Shown piece by piece: positions 1-10,645 of a stretch of DNA of 64,000 bases. Source of the DNA: Leishmania martiniquensis (lineage: Eukaryota > Euglenozoa > Kinetoplastea > Trypanosomatida > Trypanosomatidae). The DNA lies in contig NC_090163.1 of assembly GCF_017916325.1 (NCBI RefSeq), positions 5,001 through 69,000 of the forward strand, given 5' to 3'. A program made the position numbers and the translations under genes. The notes under the pieces were generated by a model, which saw nothing but the letters and a program-made list of their open reading frames with translations, was not told where the DNA came from and searched no databases. Each line of letters starts with the position of its first letter. Position 1 is the stretch's first letter.

Positions 1-1204
1 AGGTAGGGTGTCGGTGCGACTCGTATGGCGAGGAGAGCGTCAACGCGGCGCCAGCGTACACCCCGCCCGGCCCTCCTGCTTCGTACGGATGCGACACGCC
101 CAAGGCACGCCATGGTGGCCGGCAGCAGTCGGCGATCCACAGGAGGGGCGCGGCTGTGAGGCGACCCCCCTTGGGGCGGCCCGGTAGCGCCCGAGGCGGG
201 GTGGTGCTCAGGTGATGGGACCGCTGCATTGCTGTAACGCGTGCCTGCGGCTGCGTCGCACCACGGCACGGGCCAGTTGCAGGACGGCGCGGAGTGCAGC
301 ACCGCTTCTCTGTTCTATGGAAGGCATCAGACACGCCGAAGAGCAAATTAGAAAAAAGGCACAGAAAAAAACTCCACGCATATGTGTGTAGAGGGTGCGA
401 TGTAAGAGCCGCGAGAAAAGAAGAAAAAGAGAGCACAAACAGATTGTTAATAATGGGTGAGAGGGAAGTGAGGCGAAGAAAACAAAAGAAACACAAAAAA
501 GCATCTGAGTTTGAATAGAAGTGCGCCGTTATAGCTCTGCCATTTTCTGTGCAGCACAGTCGAACAGCCTGGAGCGGCTTTGCATTCACAACGGCCCGCA
601 CGCACGTCTAGGACACTCGGCGGGGTGCGTAGAGGAGGAACGTTTCACACGGCCCGTTCAGCAAACCGCTAGCGCGGCTGCGCGGGAAAGCAAGCCAAGA
701 AAAGAGAAAACCTGAAAAGATAGTGCCCCAACAATTAGGATACGTATAGGGAGGCCAAAGAGTTGCTGCTCGATTTGGCTGTGCGGCGCATCTAGTCGAC
801 TGGACGAAACCGATGGCTGAATGGGGAAAGGAAGAAATACGAAAGATCAGAATAAAGAAGCGGCCGACTACTCCGGTGGGCCGGCCAGGCGAAGGGAACG
901 GTGAAAGGGGCAAGGAAAAAGCCTCGCATACGCACGAGACACCCTCGATGCGAGGGCAGCAGTTGCCGCTGCCCACAAATCTGCTCCACCGCGAACCTAA
1001 CAAACGGTGGTCGCTTTACGCACCCTCCATGTACGCAGGGGATGGCCCCCTCCCCGAGAGTGAAAAGGGGCGAGCGGCAGAAGCCTCTTTGGCATCCACG
1101 CGCGTCTGTGCAACGCGGACCGTGTCGGGAAAGTTGGTCGCACGAGATTACCTCGACGCGACTGGCACTCATTTCCGCGCACACGCACGCAGGCAGCCTT
1201 CTTG
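1..1204. other. Left-edge gene-free stretch; GC-rich first ~300 bases, then methionine synthase 3' flank
   Basis: The first ~300 bases are much richer in G and C than the DNA that follows. Two forward frames are open from the window edge to stops near positions 185 and 215, which high GC alone could explain. Base use resembles the recombinase-bearing right edge of the window, so this could be the end of a subtelomeric or mobile element. That is inference only. From ~330 the sequence is A-rich on the plus strand, that is, pyrimidine-rich on the strand carrying methionine synthase, and should hold that gene's 3' UTR. No telomeric hexamer run was seen. Confidence 0.4.
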
Positions 1205-3517
1205 TCATTCTGGCTTGATGCGGCGCAGCTCCGCTGCGGCGGCGACCATGTTGTGCAGCGCCGCGCGGCACTCGTCCCAAGTGCGCGTCTTCAGGCCGCA
1301 GTCCGGGTTCACCCACAGCTGCCGGACAGGGAGGTGCTCTGCTGCCTTCCGCAGCAGGTCAACAATCGACTGGGTGGTGGGGATGTTGGGGCTGTGGATG
1401 TCGTACACACCCGGGCCGACGCTGTTGGGGTAGGTGAAGTCGGTGAAGGATTTGAGCGGCTCCATGTCTGAGCGCGAGGCCTCGATCGAGATGACGTCGG
1501 CATCCATGGCCGCGATCGTCTTGATGACGTCGTTCACCTCGGCGTAGCACATGTGTGTGTGGATCTGTGTTTGCGGGGCAACCCCCGACGTGCTCACGCG
1601 GAAGGAGCGCGAGGCCCAGTCCAGGTACTCCTCCCACTTGCTCCGCTGCAGCGGCAGCCCTTCGCGCAGCCCCGGCTCGTCCACCTGGATCACCTGGATA
1701 CCGGCGCGCGCGAGGTCGCAGACCTCGTCGCGGATGGCGAGCGCCAGCTGCTCCGCTACGCTCTGCCGCGACAAGTCCTCGCGGACAAACGACCAGCAGA
1801 GAATGGTGACGGGGCCAGTGAGCATACCCTTCACGGGCCGCTGCGTCAGGGACTGCGCGTAGGCGGCCCAGGAGACCGTCATCGGGCGTGGCCGCCACAC
1901 ATCGCCGACGATGATGGGCGGCTTCACGCAGCGCGAGCCGTAGCTCTGCACCCAGCCGTTCTGGGTGAAGGCGAATCCCTCCAGCAGCTCGCCAAAGTAC
2001 TCCACCATGTCGTTGCGCTCCGCCTCGCCGTGAACGAGGACGTCGAGAGCGATCTCCTCCTGCTGCCTGATGGCGTACGCGATGTGCTCCTTCAGTTGTG
2101 CCTCGTACGTTTGCTTGTCTGTGCGGCCCTTTTTGTGCGCCAGACGCTGCGCGCGCACTTCGGCCGTCTGTGGGAAGGAGCCGATCGTTGTGGTTGGCCA
2201 CAGGGGCAGCTTCAGCGTCTCCTGCTGCACGAGCCAGCGCTGCGGGAAGGGGTCAGAGCGACGGGCGTCGGTGGCTGTCAGGCCCGCCACGCGGTCACGC
2301 ACCTCCCTGCGGACTACTCGCTCCGTATGCTGCCGCGCCAGGAGAGGCACGCTGTACTCCGCCACGGTGGCCTCGCTGGCGGTGGCAACGGCGTCCGCCA
2401 GCAACTTCAGCTCACCGCACTTCTGCAGCGCAAAGGCAAGCCACTCCTTCACCTCCGCCTCGAGCGCCGTCTCGCATTCTAGGTTGATCGGGGAGTGCAG
2501 CAGCGAGCACGACGTACCGATCCACACCGCACGCCCAGGCGACTGTGTCCGCAGGGAAGCAAGCACCTGGTAGGCGGCCTGCAGGTCTGAGCGCCACACA
2601 TTCCGGCCGTTCACGACGCCGGCTGAGAGAACCCAGTCCGCTGGCAACACACGCTCTACGTCGAGAGCCGACGCCGCCTGCACGCTCAGGTCGATGTGAA
2701 GCCCATTCACCGGCAAGGAGATGATAAGTGGCAGGTGATGTGACACGTCCTCAAAGTAGGTGGTAAGCAGCAGCTTCACCTCATGGCCGATCACGGCGCG
2801 CAGATCGCGGTACGTCTCCTCGTAAGCAGCCCTCCAGCTTGGCTCCAGCTCCAGCACCAGCGCCGGCTCGTCGATCTGCACCCACTTCACGCCCAAAGCC
2901 GCGAGACGCTTGAAAATCTCCGCGTACACCGGCACGAGCTTCGGAAGGAGAGAGGCGCGATCGAACGGCTTCTCGCCCTTGACCTTGCCCAGGTACACGT
3001 ACGTCACAGGGCCCAGCAGCACCGGCTTCAGTCGCTCGGCGCCGAAGAGCGCTTTAGCCTCCTCCACCTCCTCGAAGAGCTGCATCCAAGAAAGACTGAA
3101 CGCCGCCGAGGCGCTCGCGAACTCTGGCACAATGTAGTGGTAGTTGGTGTTGAACCATTTCGTCATCTCAGAGGCCGCAGCGGGGGCGCCGGTCGGCGCG
3201 CGACCGCGCGCGACGCGGAAGAGCGTGTCAAGATCCGCAGCGGCGCCGTCACCTGCGCGGTGACGCAGCGGTACATTGCCAAGCATCAGGCTGGTCGTGA
3301 GCACATGATCGTACCACGCAAAGTCACCAACAGGGAGAAGGTCCACGCCCCTCTCGCTTTGCTGCCGCAGGTGCCGCTTACGGAGATCGCTCCCGACCTG
3401 GCGCAGCGCCGCCTCCGTCATGTCACCTCGCCAGTAGGACTCGAGCGCCTTCTTCAGCTCCCGCTCCTCCCCCACGCGCGGGAAGCCTAGCGTGTGCGTC
3501 GTTACCAGAGAAGGCAT
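1205..3517 (-). CDS. metE: Cobalamin-independent methionine synthase (5-methyltetrahydropteroyltriglutamate-homocysteine methyltransferase)
   Basis: A 770-residue cytosolic enzyme that moves the methyl group of polyglutamylated methyltetrahydrofolate to homocysteine, giving methionine without vitamin B12. The N-terminal folate-binding half opens with the family signature [20 protein letters not shown]. The C-terminal half carries the zinc and homocysteine motifs: [22 protein letters not shown] followed by [15 protein letters not shown], and the final NPDCGLKTR cysteine. Length is normal for the family (about 750-770). The frame is open further upstream, to an ATG at 3679. A strong pyrimidine tract with an AG near 3566 (minus strand) makes 3517 the first ATG of the mature message, and the protein then starts [16 protein letters not shown] as family members do. 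It lies downstream of AQP1 in the same leftward unit. In Leishmania this pair opens chromosome 31. Confidence 0.96.
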   Translation of the reverse strand: MPSLVTTHTLGFPRVGEERELKKALESYWRGDMTEAALRQVGSDLRKRHLRQQSERGVDLLPVGDFAWYDHVLTTSLMLGNVPLRHRAGDGAAADLDTLFRVARGRAPTGAPAAASEMTKWFNTNYHYIVPEFASASAAFSLSWMQLFEEVEEAKALFGAERLKPVLLGPVTYVYLGKVKGEKPFDRASLLPKLVPVYAEIFKRLAALGVKWVQIDEPALVLELEPSWRAAYEETYRDLRAVIGHEVKLLLTTYFEDVSHHLPLIISLPVNGLHIDLSVQAASALDVERVLPADWVLSAGVVNGRNVWRSDLQAAYQVLASLRTQSPGRAVWIGTSCSLLHSPINLECETALEAEVKEWLAFALQKCGELKLLADAVATASEATVAEYSVPLLARQHTERVVRREVRDRVAGLTATDARRSDPFPQRWLVQQETLKLPLWPTTTIGSFPQTAEVRAQRLAHKKGRTDKQTYEAQLKEHIAYAIRQQEEIALDVLVHGEAERNDMVEYFGELLEGFAFTQNGWVQSYGSRCVKPPIIVGDVWRPRPMTVSWAAYAQSLTQRPVKGMLTGPVTILCWSFVREDLSRQSVAEQLALAIRDEVCDLARAGIQVIQVDEPGLREGLPLQRSKWEEYLDWASRSFRVSTSGVAPQTQIHTHMCYAEVNDVIKTIAAMDADVISIEASRSDMEPLKSFTDFTYPNSVGPGVYDIHSPNIPTTQSIVDLLRKAAEHLPVRQLWVNPDCGLKTRTWDECRAALHNMVAAAAELRRIKPE

Positions 3518-5569
3518 TGTGCCGGATGAGCGATAGAGAGGCGAACCGAAGAGTTTGTGATAGAACTGTGCCAATGATGTCGAAGAAAAGGACGGAGAAA
3601 AAGAGCGCGGATAACAGGAGAGGACACGCGTCAGGGGAGACTCGGAGCAGGGTGAAAATGGAGCGCCACTCTTGACCACATCTGTCGCAGCTCATGCGTG
3701 ACGAAAGCTGTGGCGAGTCATGAGATCCACCTGAGAGCAGCACAGCCAGCCCTCAGTGAAGAATCTTCCGGCTGTGAGCTAGCCTCTTTGACGAAAAGAT
3801 GAGCGAGCGGCGAGGCATGCCACCTGTATGTGCCGCACACTGCATGCTACTGGGACGCATATGGCTGAGAGTATCCACCATACTCGGCCTCTCTCTCTCT
3901 CCCTCCGTTGGTATCAGCATACATCCACTACGACTGTGCTGGATCACCCAACGTGTGACTGGCACGCCCGACACCGTGAAAGAAGCGTCGAGTACGGAGT
4001 GACTTTTGCTGCCGCATAACGTGCCGTCACGTAAGAGGATACCTGGAGAATGTGCGAAGGAGCAGCTGTGCTCTCTAGCCATGGGACTCACTCTTCTGAG
4101 CAGCTAACGTTTCGCTTTCGGAGTCTCTTTATGCGTGCGCGTGTGCGTGCCTGAATGAAAAAGTCAGGGAAAAGGGATAGTTGCAGCTGGAAGAAGGTAC
4201 TCCTGACAGCACAGTTCATCTGCTTTTTTCTCGGAACTGCTAAACTGGCGGAAAATAACAATAATAGTGGCACAAACGAAGAGACGTTTCAGAGGACGAA
4301 AGGAGACAAGGGGAAAGGTAAAAATATTTGGTAATAAGCTTGGCGACCCTTCTGCTGAAGGAAAAAGGCATTTGGCATCAATAACCTTCGGTTCACGGTA
4401 GTTCGCAACGAGAGCCACAGTGTTTTGATGAAAAGAAGTGAACCTGTAGAAATAATGGTTGTAGTCAAGTCAGAAATAATGCAAAAAGGAGGAAGCTGAG
4501 GGGGAAAAAAGACAGAACCATGGCAGTAGATAGTTCCCCTACACAGTATACCCCACGTAAAAAGCAGTAGAGGGTACCAACGCTGGCTTTCGTTGACAAG
4601 GTTCTCTCACCATGTCAAAGTATGTCAGTACAATGTGAAATGCACATCAGAAACAAGCAGCGGAGTACAGAGAACATGCGGAAACAGGCAGGCGTTACCG
4701 CTTTCAGGTTTGATGGGGACACTCCACGCGCGAGAAAACATGCAGCTGAAAATAGCGTTGTCGCGTAAATGGTTTGTAGACTTTCGGCAGTGGTACATTT
4801 AGTTTTTTTTTTTCGAAACACAGATAAAGCTGTCAGTGTGAGCGATGTCGGAGGGAGTGCTTAGGTACGCAGTACCGTGTAGTCATCCCCTTCATTGCGT
4901 GGGGGAAAGCAGAATAGACGACACGCGTTTCACATAGTCATCTATGGGAACAATGTTGCCTCCGTCCATAAGAGTAAATAAGGTTTGCTGTTGGAAAGTC
5001 AGTGGCACAACAACTCGGTTATTCACGCACCAATATAAGTAAAGGGGAGAAAAACGAGGCAAACGCGACAGGAAAAGCATTTTGGGGTTTTGTTTATGGC
5101 TAATCAATCGCAGATTACATAGAAAGAACTTGCCTACACAAGCAGAACGGATGCGTTAGCTGCAGCAAGGCTCAAGAGCTAGGCCAGTCAACACTGATTG
5201 GCCTTGTGTGCCCCTGATCAGTTCTACCCTATGCAGTACAGGCTACGCGCGCCGTGGCACCCTGTGGACCTGCGAAAAGGAAAGGCAAAGAGCAAATGGT
5301 AGGGTGTAGATTCATCGTCGTGTTGGTAAGGGAGAACTATGCATAAGTAGCGGGTTCTACCTTCATCATGGTCTCAAGAGTGCTCTCCTCGGCGCTCGCC
5401 ATGCCTTTTTGTAGGAAAAAAAAGAGCAGTTGCCGACTGTCTTGCAAAGCGCGAGGAGGCCGGACTCAGCAGGGCCGGGAGAAAGCAATAAACCTCAATA
5501 ATGCTGGAGATGAGTCAGACGCTCTCGTGTTGTACACGTGATGGAGCAATTCAAAGCAACGAGTCTGGC
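3518..5569. other. AQP1-methionine synthase intergenic region (AQP1 3' UTR plus methionine synthase 5' leader)
   Basis: Two kilobases with no convincing gene. It should hold the AQP1 3' UTR on the minus strand and, at its left end, the methionine synthase splice acceptor and leader. It is noticeably richer in A and T than the flanking coding regions. AQP1 mRNA level is known to vary with stage and drug resistance in Leishmania, and 3' UTRs are the usual control elements in these organisms, so a regulatory role is plausible. No particular element was recognised. Confidence 0.5.
3565..3610 (-). promoter_or_regulatory. Probable trans-splice acceptor of methionine synthase
   Basis: Read on the minus strand, a C/T-rich tract (about 3572-3610) is followed by CACAG, with the AG at 3567-3566. 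The first ATG downstream is the family-consistent start at 3517, giving a 5' leader of about 48 bases. This supports trimming 54 codons from the longest open frame. The site is predicted from sequence only. Confidence 0.55.
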
Positions 5570-6496
5570 TTATGTTGTTGCTGGAATGATAAAGAAGACG
5601 TACAAGAACATGCCGAGAAGAGCGCCAATGAATGGCATCAATGTGGGTATCCAGAAGTAGTAGTTGTAGAGTGTGAAAGGCTCCGGGCCCCACAGCATGG
5701 CTGTGAACATGCGAGGTCCGAGATCGCGTGTGGGATTGAGGGCAAAGCCAGAGTTGACGCCTGTCGTTAGGCCAATGATGAATAGCAGCAACCCTACAGC
5801 GAGGGGTTTGTAGTTGACGGCCGGAGTCATGCGGCTGTCGGTGACGGCAAGAATACCCATCATGAGCGCCATGGTGTTGAACACCTCGCTCCACACGGCG
5901 TACCCATTCGGAACGTTAGGGTACGTGACGAAGATGCCGCTAAACTTCGAGGCCATCGTTTCATTGCGAAGTAGACTCGCGTGACCCTCGTCAAAGTGAC
6001 TCTTAAAGAGTCCGTAGACGTTAACCGCGCCTAAAAAGGAGCCGAGAAGCTGGGCTAGAATGTATCCAGGTGCCCTCCTCCATGGAAAGGCACCAAAGAC
6101 ACAGTTCGCTAGGGTCACAGCCGGGTTCAAGTGGCCACCGGACACCGCCATGCTGATGTAGAGAGCGATGGCGAGTCCGAGCCCCCAGCCAAAAGTGACC
6201 GCAAGAAAAGTCACGTTTGTCTGGTAGCTGGCTGTGGCGCCTGTGTGAAAGAGCGTCGTCGCGTTGACGCCGGTGCCGAAGGAGAGAAGGAAAAATGATC
6301 CGAAGAACTCGGCCGCATACGCACGCAGCCACCATCGGTATTTGTATAGGGGCCACATGTCCTGCGATGTGAAGTCGCGTTTCTCCTCTTCGAGTTGGTG
6401 CGGATGGTCCTCATCCACGTCTTGTCCCATGGGCACGGCATGAGGGTCTTCCTTCTGCAGGTAAAGCTGAATCTCTGCTTCATGTGGCTGCGACAT
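5570..6496 (-). CDS. AQP1: Aquaglyceroporin AQP1
   Basis: A 308-residue channel for water, glycerol and other small neutral solutes. In Leishmania it is the established entry route of trivalent antimony. The major intrinsic protein fold is clear. A charged cytoplasmic N-terminus (1-55) precedes six hydrophobic spans and the two pore half-helices. The first signature is SGGHLNPAVTLAN (NPA at 124-126). The second is GFALNPTRDLGPR, with threonine in place of the usual alanine (NPT at 254-256) but with the selectivity-filter arginine (R257) kept. The aspartate that marks glycerol-conducting members is present after that arginine. The ATG at 6494-6496 lies downstream of a pyrimidine tract with an AG near 6596, and no upstream in-frame ATG competes. 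It is the first leftward gene after the strand-switch region and is subtelomeric in known Leishmania, where its loss gives antimony resistance. Confidence 0.96.
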   Translation of the reverse strand: MSQPHEAEIQLYLQKEDPHAVPMGQDVDEDHPHQLEEEKRDFTSQDMWPLYKYRWWLRAYAAEFFGSFFLLSFGTGVNATTLFHTGATASYQTNVTFLAVTFGWGLGLAIALYISMAVSGGHLNPAVTLANCVFGAFPWRRAPGYILAQLLGSFLGAVNVYGLFKSHFDEGHASLLRNETMASKFSGIFVTYPNVPNGYAVWSEVFNTMALMMGILAVTDSRMTPAVNYKPLAVGLLLFIIGLTTGVNSGFALNPTRDLGPRMFTAMLWGPEPFTLYNYYFWIPTLMPFIGALLGMFLYVFFIIPATT

Positions 6497-7927
6497 CTGT
6501 GTGGGGGATCTAGCGTACGCCGCTCAGTGATGCTGGTGCTGCCTGATGGTGTCTTGATAAAGAAGTGCAGGTGTTGCTGGTGCCGTCAGCTGAACCTGTG
6601 GCGAAGAAAAAAATTAGTAAGGTCAGGAGAAGGAAGGAAGGAAGAGGATTGTGGAGGGAAAAGCTTAATTCATGGAAGAGCATACTTCTGAAAGGCTTGT
6701 AGCTGGTGAGAGGCACGGCGATGAACTGTATGGAGGGAGATATGCACGGACTTGTGGCTGACTCGCCTGTTTTTTTTTTTAATGCTGATGGGTTTTGAAG
6801 TTTGCTTTTCGTAAGCTTCGCACAAGCAGTGGGTAGGGCACGTGCGAGCCCTGTGATCCCTACGTTCTTCTTTTGCCAAAGGTAAGATGTGTGGCTGCAG
6901 TTGAAAAGGGAGTGGGGCTGGGTGACGTATATTGTGACTCTTTGTCTTTGGCTCGGGCGCCACCGCGGGTAAGCGCCTATAGTTCGTTGGGGACCCCAGA
7001 GGGGGCAGCGCTCGCGGCATGTGTCGAATTTCGAAAAGAAAACTTGATGTTTTTCTGATCGCGCCCCCGCCCACTTCTTCTGCCTCTACTCTCATCCGGG
7101 GGGGGGAGAGCAGTAGGACGTGAACGAGCAATTACCTTGGGGTCTGGAGCAACACCTGGTATTCAGCGGGAAAGCAAGTGCCTGAAGAAAAGCAGAAATG
7201 GCATGCTAGGCGTTATTGAGCCCTTCTCTTCAAATGCCGGCGCCTTTCCTTTGCGGTGGATGGGTGGTGAGCGGTGCTAGCACTTTCTCGGGGTCCGTTG
7301 GTGCCGCTGCTCTCTTTGAACTCATGTGAAACCACGGACTGTCGAGGAGCTCAGATGACTTCTGCCTCTCTTCGAAACGTCTCAGAAAGGTGCTGCGAGG
7401 CTGTAGAAGAGAATTGCTTCCCATTTTGTTAGTGCTCTGTGGATCGTGCCGTCTGTGAACGCAGAATGAAGCACACTGCGCTTGCCAAAATTCACCTTTC
7501 ATGTTTGCTCCACACAAGTTGGTTTTATTGCTTCCTCTCGTAGAAGGTCACGCCATTCGTCCCTGCTGACGCTCAAGTGTCGTATGCACGGAGTGTAGGT
7601 CGCTGAAAGCCTGGGTATGTGGGATCGCTTCCTCTGATTAGCGGTCACTGATGGAGCCAATCTTAGCCAGTCGCTTGTCGCATCCTAGCGCCTATTGCGG
7701 ATCCCAGGTTAATTCAATGCCGCTTCGTGAAGAGGTAAAGTTTTCCTCTTCTTATTGCCACTATGTTCTCTTTCTTTTTTCTTTCGGGAATCTGTGCTCG
7801 CTAATGCAGCTCTTCTTTCTTCTCTCGACTGCTAGCATACCTCTGTGCGCATAAGTATCTGTGCAGAATGCCTATCGGCTCAGCTCACATTGACGCAGAC
7901 TTTCAGCGTAGCGTTTAGAATGGTGAA
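6497..7927. other. Divergent strand-switch region
   Basis: Genes to the left run leftward and genes to the right run rightward, so this 1.4 kb is a divergent strand-switch region. In Leishmania these are where RNA polymerase II starts both polycistronic units, without conventional core promoters. It holds the two splice-acceptor zones: AQP1 near 6596, and the methyltransferase-like gene after a C/T tract near 7805-7835. It also has a T run near 6770-6780 and a run of nine G at 7098-7106. No gene in it is convincing. Confidence 0.8.
6595..6660 (-). promoter_or_regulatory. Probable trans-splice acceptor of AQP1
   Basis: On the minus strand a long C/T tract (about 6605-6660, built of CTTC units) is followed by GCCACAG, with the AG at 6597-6596. 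The AQP1 start lies about 100 bases downstream. Predicted from sequence only. Confidence 0.55.
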
Positions 7928-9580
7928 ATGCGCCGTTTAGCTACGAGCGTGCTTTGCTCGAACTATGATCGATGGCTAACACTGCGACCGGAGGCGACCG
8001 TCGACGCGGTTCGCTTTCCTCTTGGCTACGTACCTGTGGATGGTAGCGAGTCGATCGATTCAGTGTATGCACTACTAAAGCAAGGCCATTTCGTTGCTCC
8101 ACTTAACCGAATCGAGGCAATCCACAAGGTAAGTGTGGGCGCGCGGGCATTGTGTAGGTCAGAGTATCCAGTTGTGGCAGTGCAAGATGTGCTGATGCTG
8201 CATCTAAGAGAGAAAGAAATTCTAGGTCGTGTTCTCATCCGTCGGGATTTCTGGACGCTGGATGACTTCAACGACGCCGAGCTGAATCAGAGTTTTGGGG
8301 TACAAAATTTGTACTTTGACAATTACAAGTGGTCTCAAGTGTTGTGGCGGCGCTTCCAGGCTTTTGTGGAGGAGTATTTTCCGGTAGCGGAGCATACGCA
8401 CCTGCTGTATAGCGAATATGTGCAGCTCATTCGCAGCTTCTCCTCCTTCGAACAGGGCACCTTGGTGAGACCGTCGTTGCCCAAGACTATGAGGTTGCAC
8501 GCACCCTATGGTGCTTTGATGCCGAGTAAGTTCACTCAGGAGCCGATTTTGCTTCTGAAAAATTGGCTGCTAAATTTCCGCGGTCCTCTTATGCTGCACC
8601 GAGCACTTGTTCTTAATGCAGGCTCAGGTGTGTTGGCGTTCGCGACGAAACTCTGTCACGTACCGATGGTGCGGGGAGTGGACCCTCGCCCTCGTTTCAT
8701 CGAGGCATGCCGGAAGAATGCAGCTCGCTCAGCAAAGCTAGCAAATGTGAGCTTTCAAGTAGCAGAAATGTTCCCAGAAGTCCGAAAGGTGGAGAGGGAT
8801 GGCCCCCGAAAGGGGAAATATGATCTGGTCATTTTTTACCCTGATGAGGAGATTGTGTCGGCGCTGTGGGATGGCGAGGAGGACCTGTTCGCGCCAACAG
8901 CGCAGGGCTATGCTGGGAAGCTCGAAGAGTTTTTCGAAAACGTCACGCCGCATCTGACAGAAAATGGGGTGATTGCTGTGTGTTGTACAAATGTACATGC
9001 ACTACTCTACCCAGATGCGCCGAACCCTATTGAGTATGAGGTAAAGATCAATCGGCGCTTTGTCATCCTCGATTATTACGATGCCCCAGCACGGTACTCG
9101 GGAAATGTTCGAACGAGATTCGGGGAGCCGGCAGTCGAATGCCATCCAGAGCTAAAGAGGAAACTTCGCTCGGAGTTGTGGATCTTGCACAAGACCGAGT
9201 CCATCAATCACTTTGGGTTCATTCACGGCATTCCTGGAGCCAAGCCGCCAAACGTGGATAAGTGGCGTACGAAAAGCATGGGGCTGGAGCGGCGGAAGGC
9301 GCTTAAGGATCACGTGCGCTTGATGGGCGGCAACTGGGGCGACTACAAAGGCCGCCTACTCAGAATGCTCCAGGAGCAAACGGATGAGCCGGAGGACGAT
9401 GTGGCGGAGTGCTTGCGCATGACTTTGGATCCCACTTACCCAAATGTTCTTGCTGAACGCGCGCGGAAGTCTGTTGAAGCGGGGGAAAAGGCAAAAGCCG
9501 ATTTTCACCGCTCTGTGGCGCTTGAATATCGTGATTGTTCTCCCAGAGAGGCTTTTCGGCGGAAAATCTCTGAGTTCTGA
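7928..9580 (+). CDS. Methyltransferase-like protein, possibly mitochondrial
   Basis: A 550-residue protein of unknown exact role. Its middle resembles a Rossmann-fold S-adenosylmethionine methyltransferase. There is a glycine loop ALVLNAGSGVLAFATKL (about 226-242), an acidic end of the second strand in GVDPRPRFIEACRKNA (D252), and a fourth-strand motif YDLVIFYPDEE (about 298-308). The short basic N-terminus (MRRLATSVL) could be a mitochondrial presequence, as in many trypanosomatid organelle proteins. The N-terminal 200 residues and the basic, charged C-terminus show no family I recognise. It is the first gene of the rightward unit. A role in RNA or ribosome modification is plausible but is inference. 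The start is the first ATG after the splice-acceptor zone near 7835. Confidence 0.75.
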   Translation: MRRLATSVLCSNYDRWLTLRPEATVDAVRFPLGYVPVDGSESIDSVYALLKQGHFVAPLNRIEAIHKVSVGARALCRSEYPVVAVQDVLMLHLREKEILGRVLIRRDFWTLDDFNDAELNQSFGVQNLYFDNYKWSQVLWRRFQAFVEEYFPVAEHTHLLYSEYVQLIRSFSSFEQGTLVRPSLPKTMRLHAPYGALMPSKFTQEPILLLKNWLLNFRGPLMLHRALVLNAGSGVLAFATKLCHVPMVRGVDPRPRFIEACRKNAARSAKLANVSFQVAEMFPEVRKVERDGPRKGKYDLVIFYPDEEIVSALWDGEEDLFAPTAQGYAGKLEEFFENVTPHLTENGVIAVCCTNVHALLYPDAPNPIEYEVKINRRFVILDYYDAPARYSGNVRTRFGEPAVECHPELKRKLRSELWILHKTESINHFGFIHGIPGAKPPNVDKWRTKSMGLERRKALKDHVRLMGGNWGDYKGRLLRMLQEQTDEPEDDVAECLRMTLDPTYPNVLAERARKSVEAGEKAKADFHRSVALEYRDCSPREAFRRKISEF

Positions 9581-9635
9581 CTCTGCAATTCATAAGAGAA
9601 GGCAGAGCTGTTACGTGCTACAGATACACACACAC

Positions 9636-9706
<71 letters not shown>

Positions 9707-10243
9707 TCAGTGCGCGCATAAAACTACTAGTGCTTTTTTGTTTTATGAAAGAGACTAAAGCTGTCGGGTCGAGAGAACGGAAAGTCGTTTATCTAGGTCT
9801 CGGGTGGAGGCTAAGGAGGTATTTCATCGTGATCTTTTCGTCCACCTCGACGCTACTGTCATACCCTGCTTCTTTGTTTTGGCAGCTTTATGCGAGTGAT
9901 CAGGGGATCATATAGACTCCTCTCGTGCCATGCAGTTCCTCCTATCGCTGCTACCATGTACCTTCTCCTTCTACCTCATTTCTGTTGTTTTCGGATCTCC
10001 TATTTCTCTTATAAAAGTCGCTGGCTTTCGATTGATGTAGTATCTTTTTTTCCTTTACGCGTTGCAAGCTACACGGAAGGTGGTGCCCCCGTAGATCACT
10101 ATCAGTGAAGACAGGAGACTGCACAATAGAGTGCATTGTACGGCGCATATTAGGGTGCACTTTGGGGGCGTGTCTGTATTCCCTATAACGGTGCTTTCGC
10201 AGGAGGCACGTTGCTGCGAAGTTGCACGTTTTTGCTCAAAGGA
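9581..10243. other. Intergenic spacer with dinucleotide repeats
   Basis: This holds the 3' UTR of the methyltransferase-like gene, including a CA/TA microsatellite at 9625-9703, and then T-rich sequence leading to the next splice acceptor. No gene is seen. Confidence 0.6.
9625..9703. repeat. Compound (CA)n-(TA)n microsatellite
   Basis: An almost perfect run of CA dinucleotides (about 9625-9674, broken twice by CATA) passes directly into a TA run (about 9675-9703). Such tracts are common in Leishmania spacers and vary in length between strains. This one would be transcribed in the 3' UTR of the preceding gene. Confidence 0.95.
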
Positions 10244-10645
10244 ATGGATGTTGTCGAGGAGTTTTTGCGCCTTCGCCGGGAAGGTAAGGGAGAAGAGGCC
10301 TATGCGCTTTTAGCGCCAGGGGCATCTATGGGGTGCCCTTGGGGCGGGATGCACCACGGCCGGCGCATCTACGATCTTTTGAGGGATGAGCGGCGATTCG
10401 CCAAGAGGGGATATCTCGACTCTGTGGCAATCGAGAAGATCGATGAAGGTACATACCAGCGGAAGTTTCAGTGGGATAGGGGTATGGCTGAGTTTGGCAA
10501 CAGTGGCTATCGCTTTCTCGGTGTACTTCCGATGTGGCGGGAGCTGTACTTTGTTCGGGATGGGAAGATCAGCTTAGTCACTTCCGATAAGCTGCTGAAG
10601 AAGCGTTCAGTGCTTCATGCACTTTTCGGCATTGGTAGTGGATAA
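10244..10645 (+). CDS. Small NTF2-like (SnoaL-type) protein
   Basis: A 133-residue protein starting MDVVEEFLRLRREGKGEEAY. The layout resembles the NTF2-like cone fold: an N-terminal helix (about 1-20), then LLAPGAS, a GRR-containing helix (about 40-55), and several amphipathic strands ending with a basic tail. There is no membrane span or signal peptide, and no catalytic residues can be assigned. In the same frame an open stretch runs 11 codons further upstream, but only from a TTG, so the ATG at 10244 is taken. Fold assignment is by overall pattern only, and the function is unknown. Confidence 0.65.
   Translation: MDVVEEFLRLRREGKGEEAYALLAPGASMGCPWGGMHHGRRIYDLLRDERRFAKRGYLDSVAIEKIDEGTYQRKFQWDRGMAEFGNSGYRFLGVLPMWRELYFVRDGKISLVTSDKLLKKRSVLHALFGIGSG

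Noticed and set aside
1553..2482. 309-codon plus-strand frame inside methionine synthase
   Set aside because: It is an antisense shadow of a well-recognised gene.
9625..9703. CA/TA tract as a possible telomere-like or origin element
   Set aside because: It is a plain microsatellite; no telomeric hexamer or other structure is attached.
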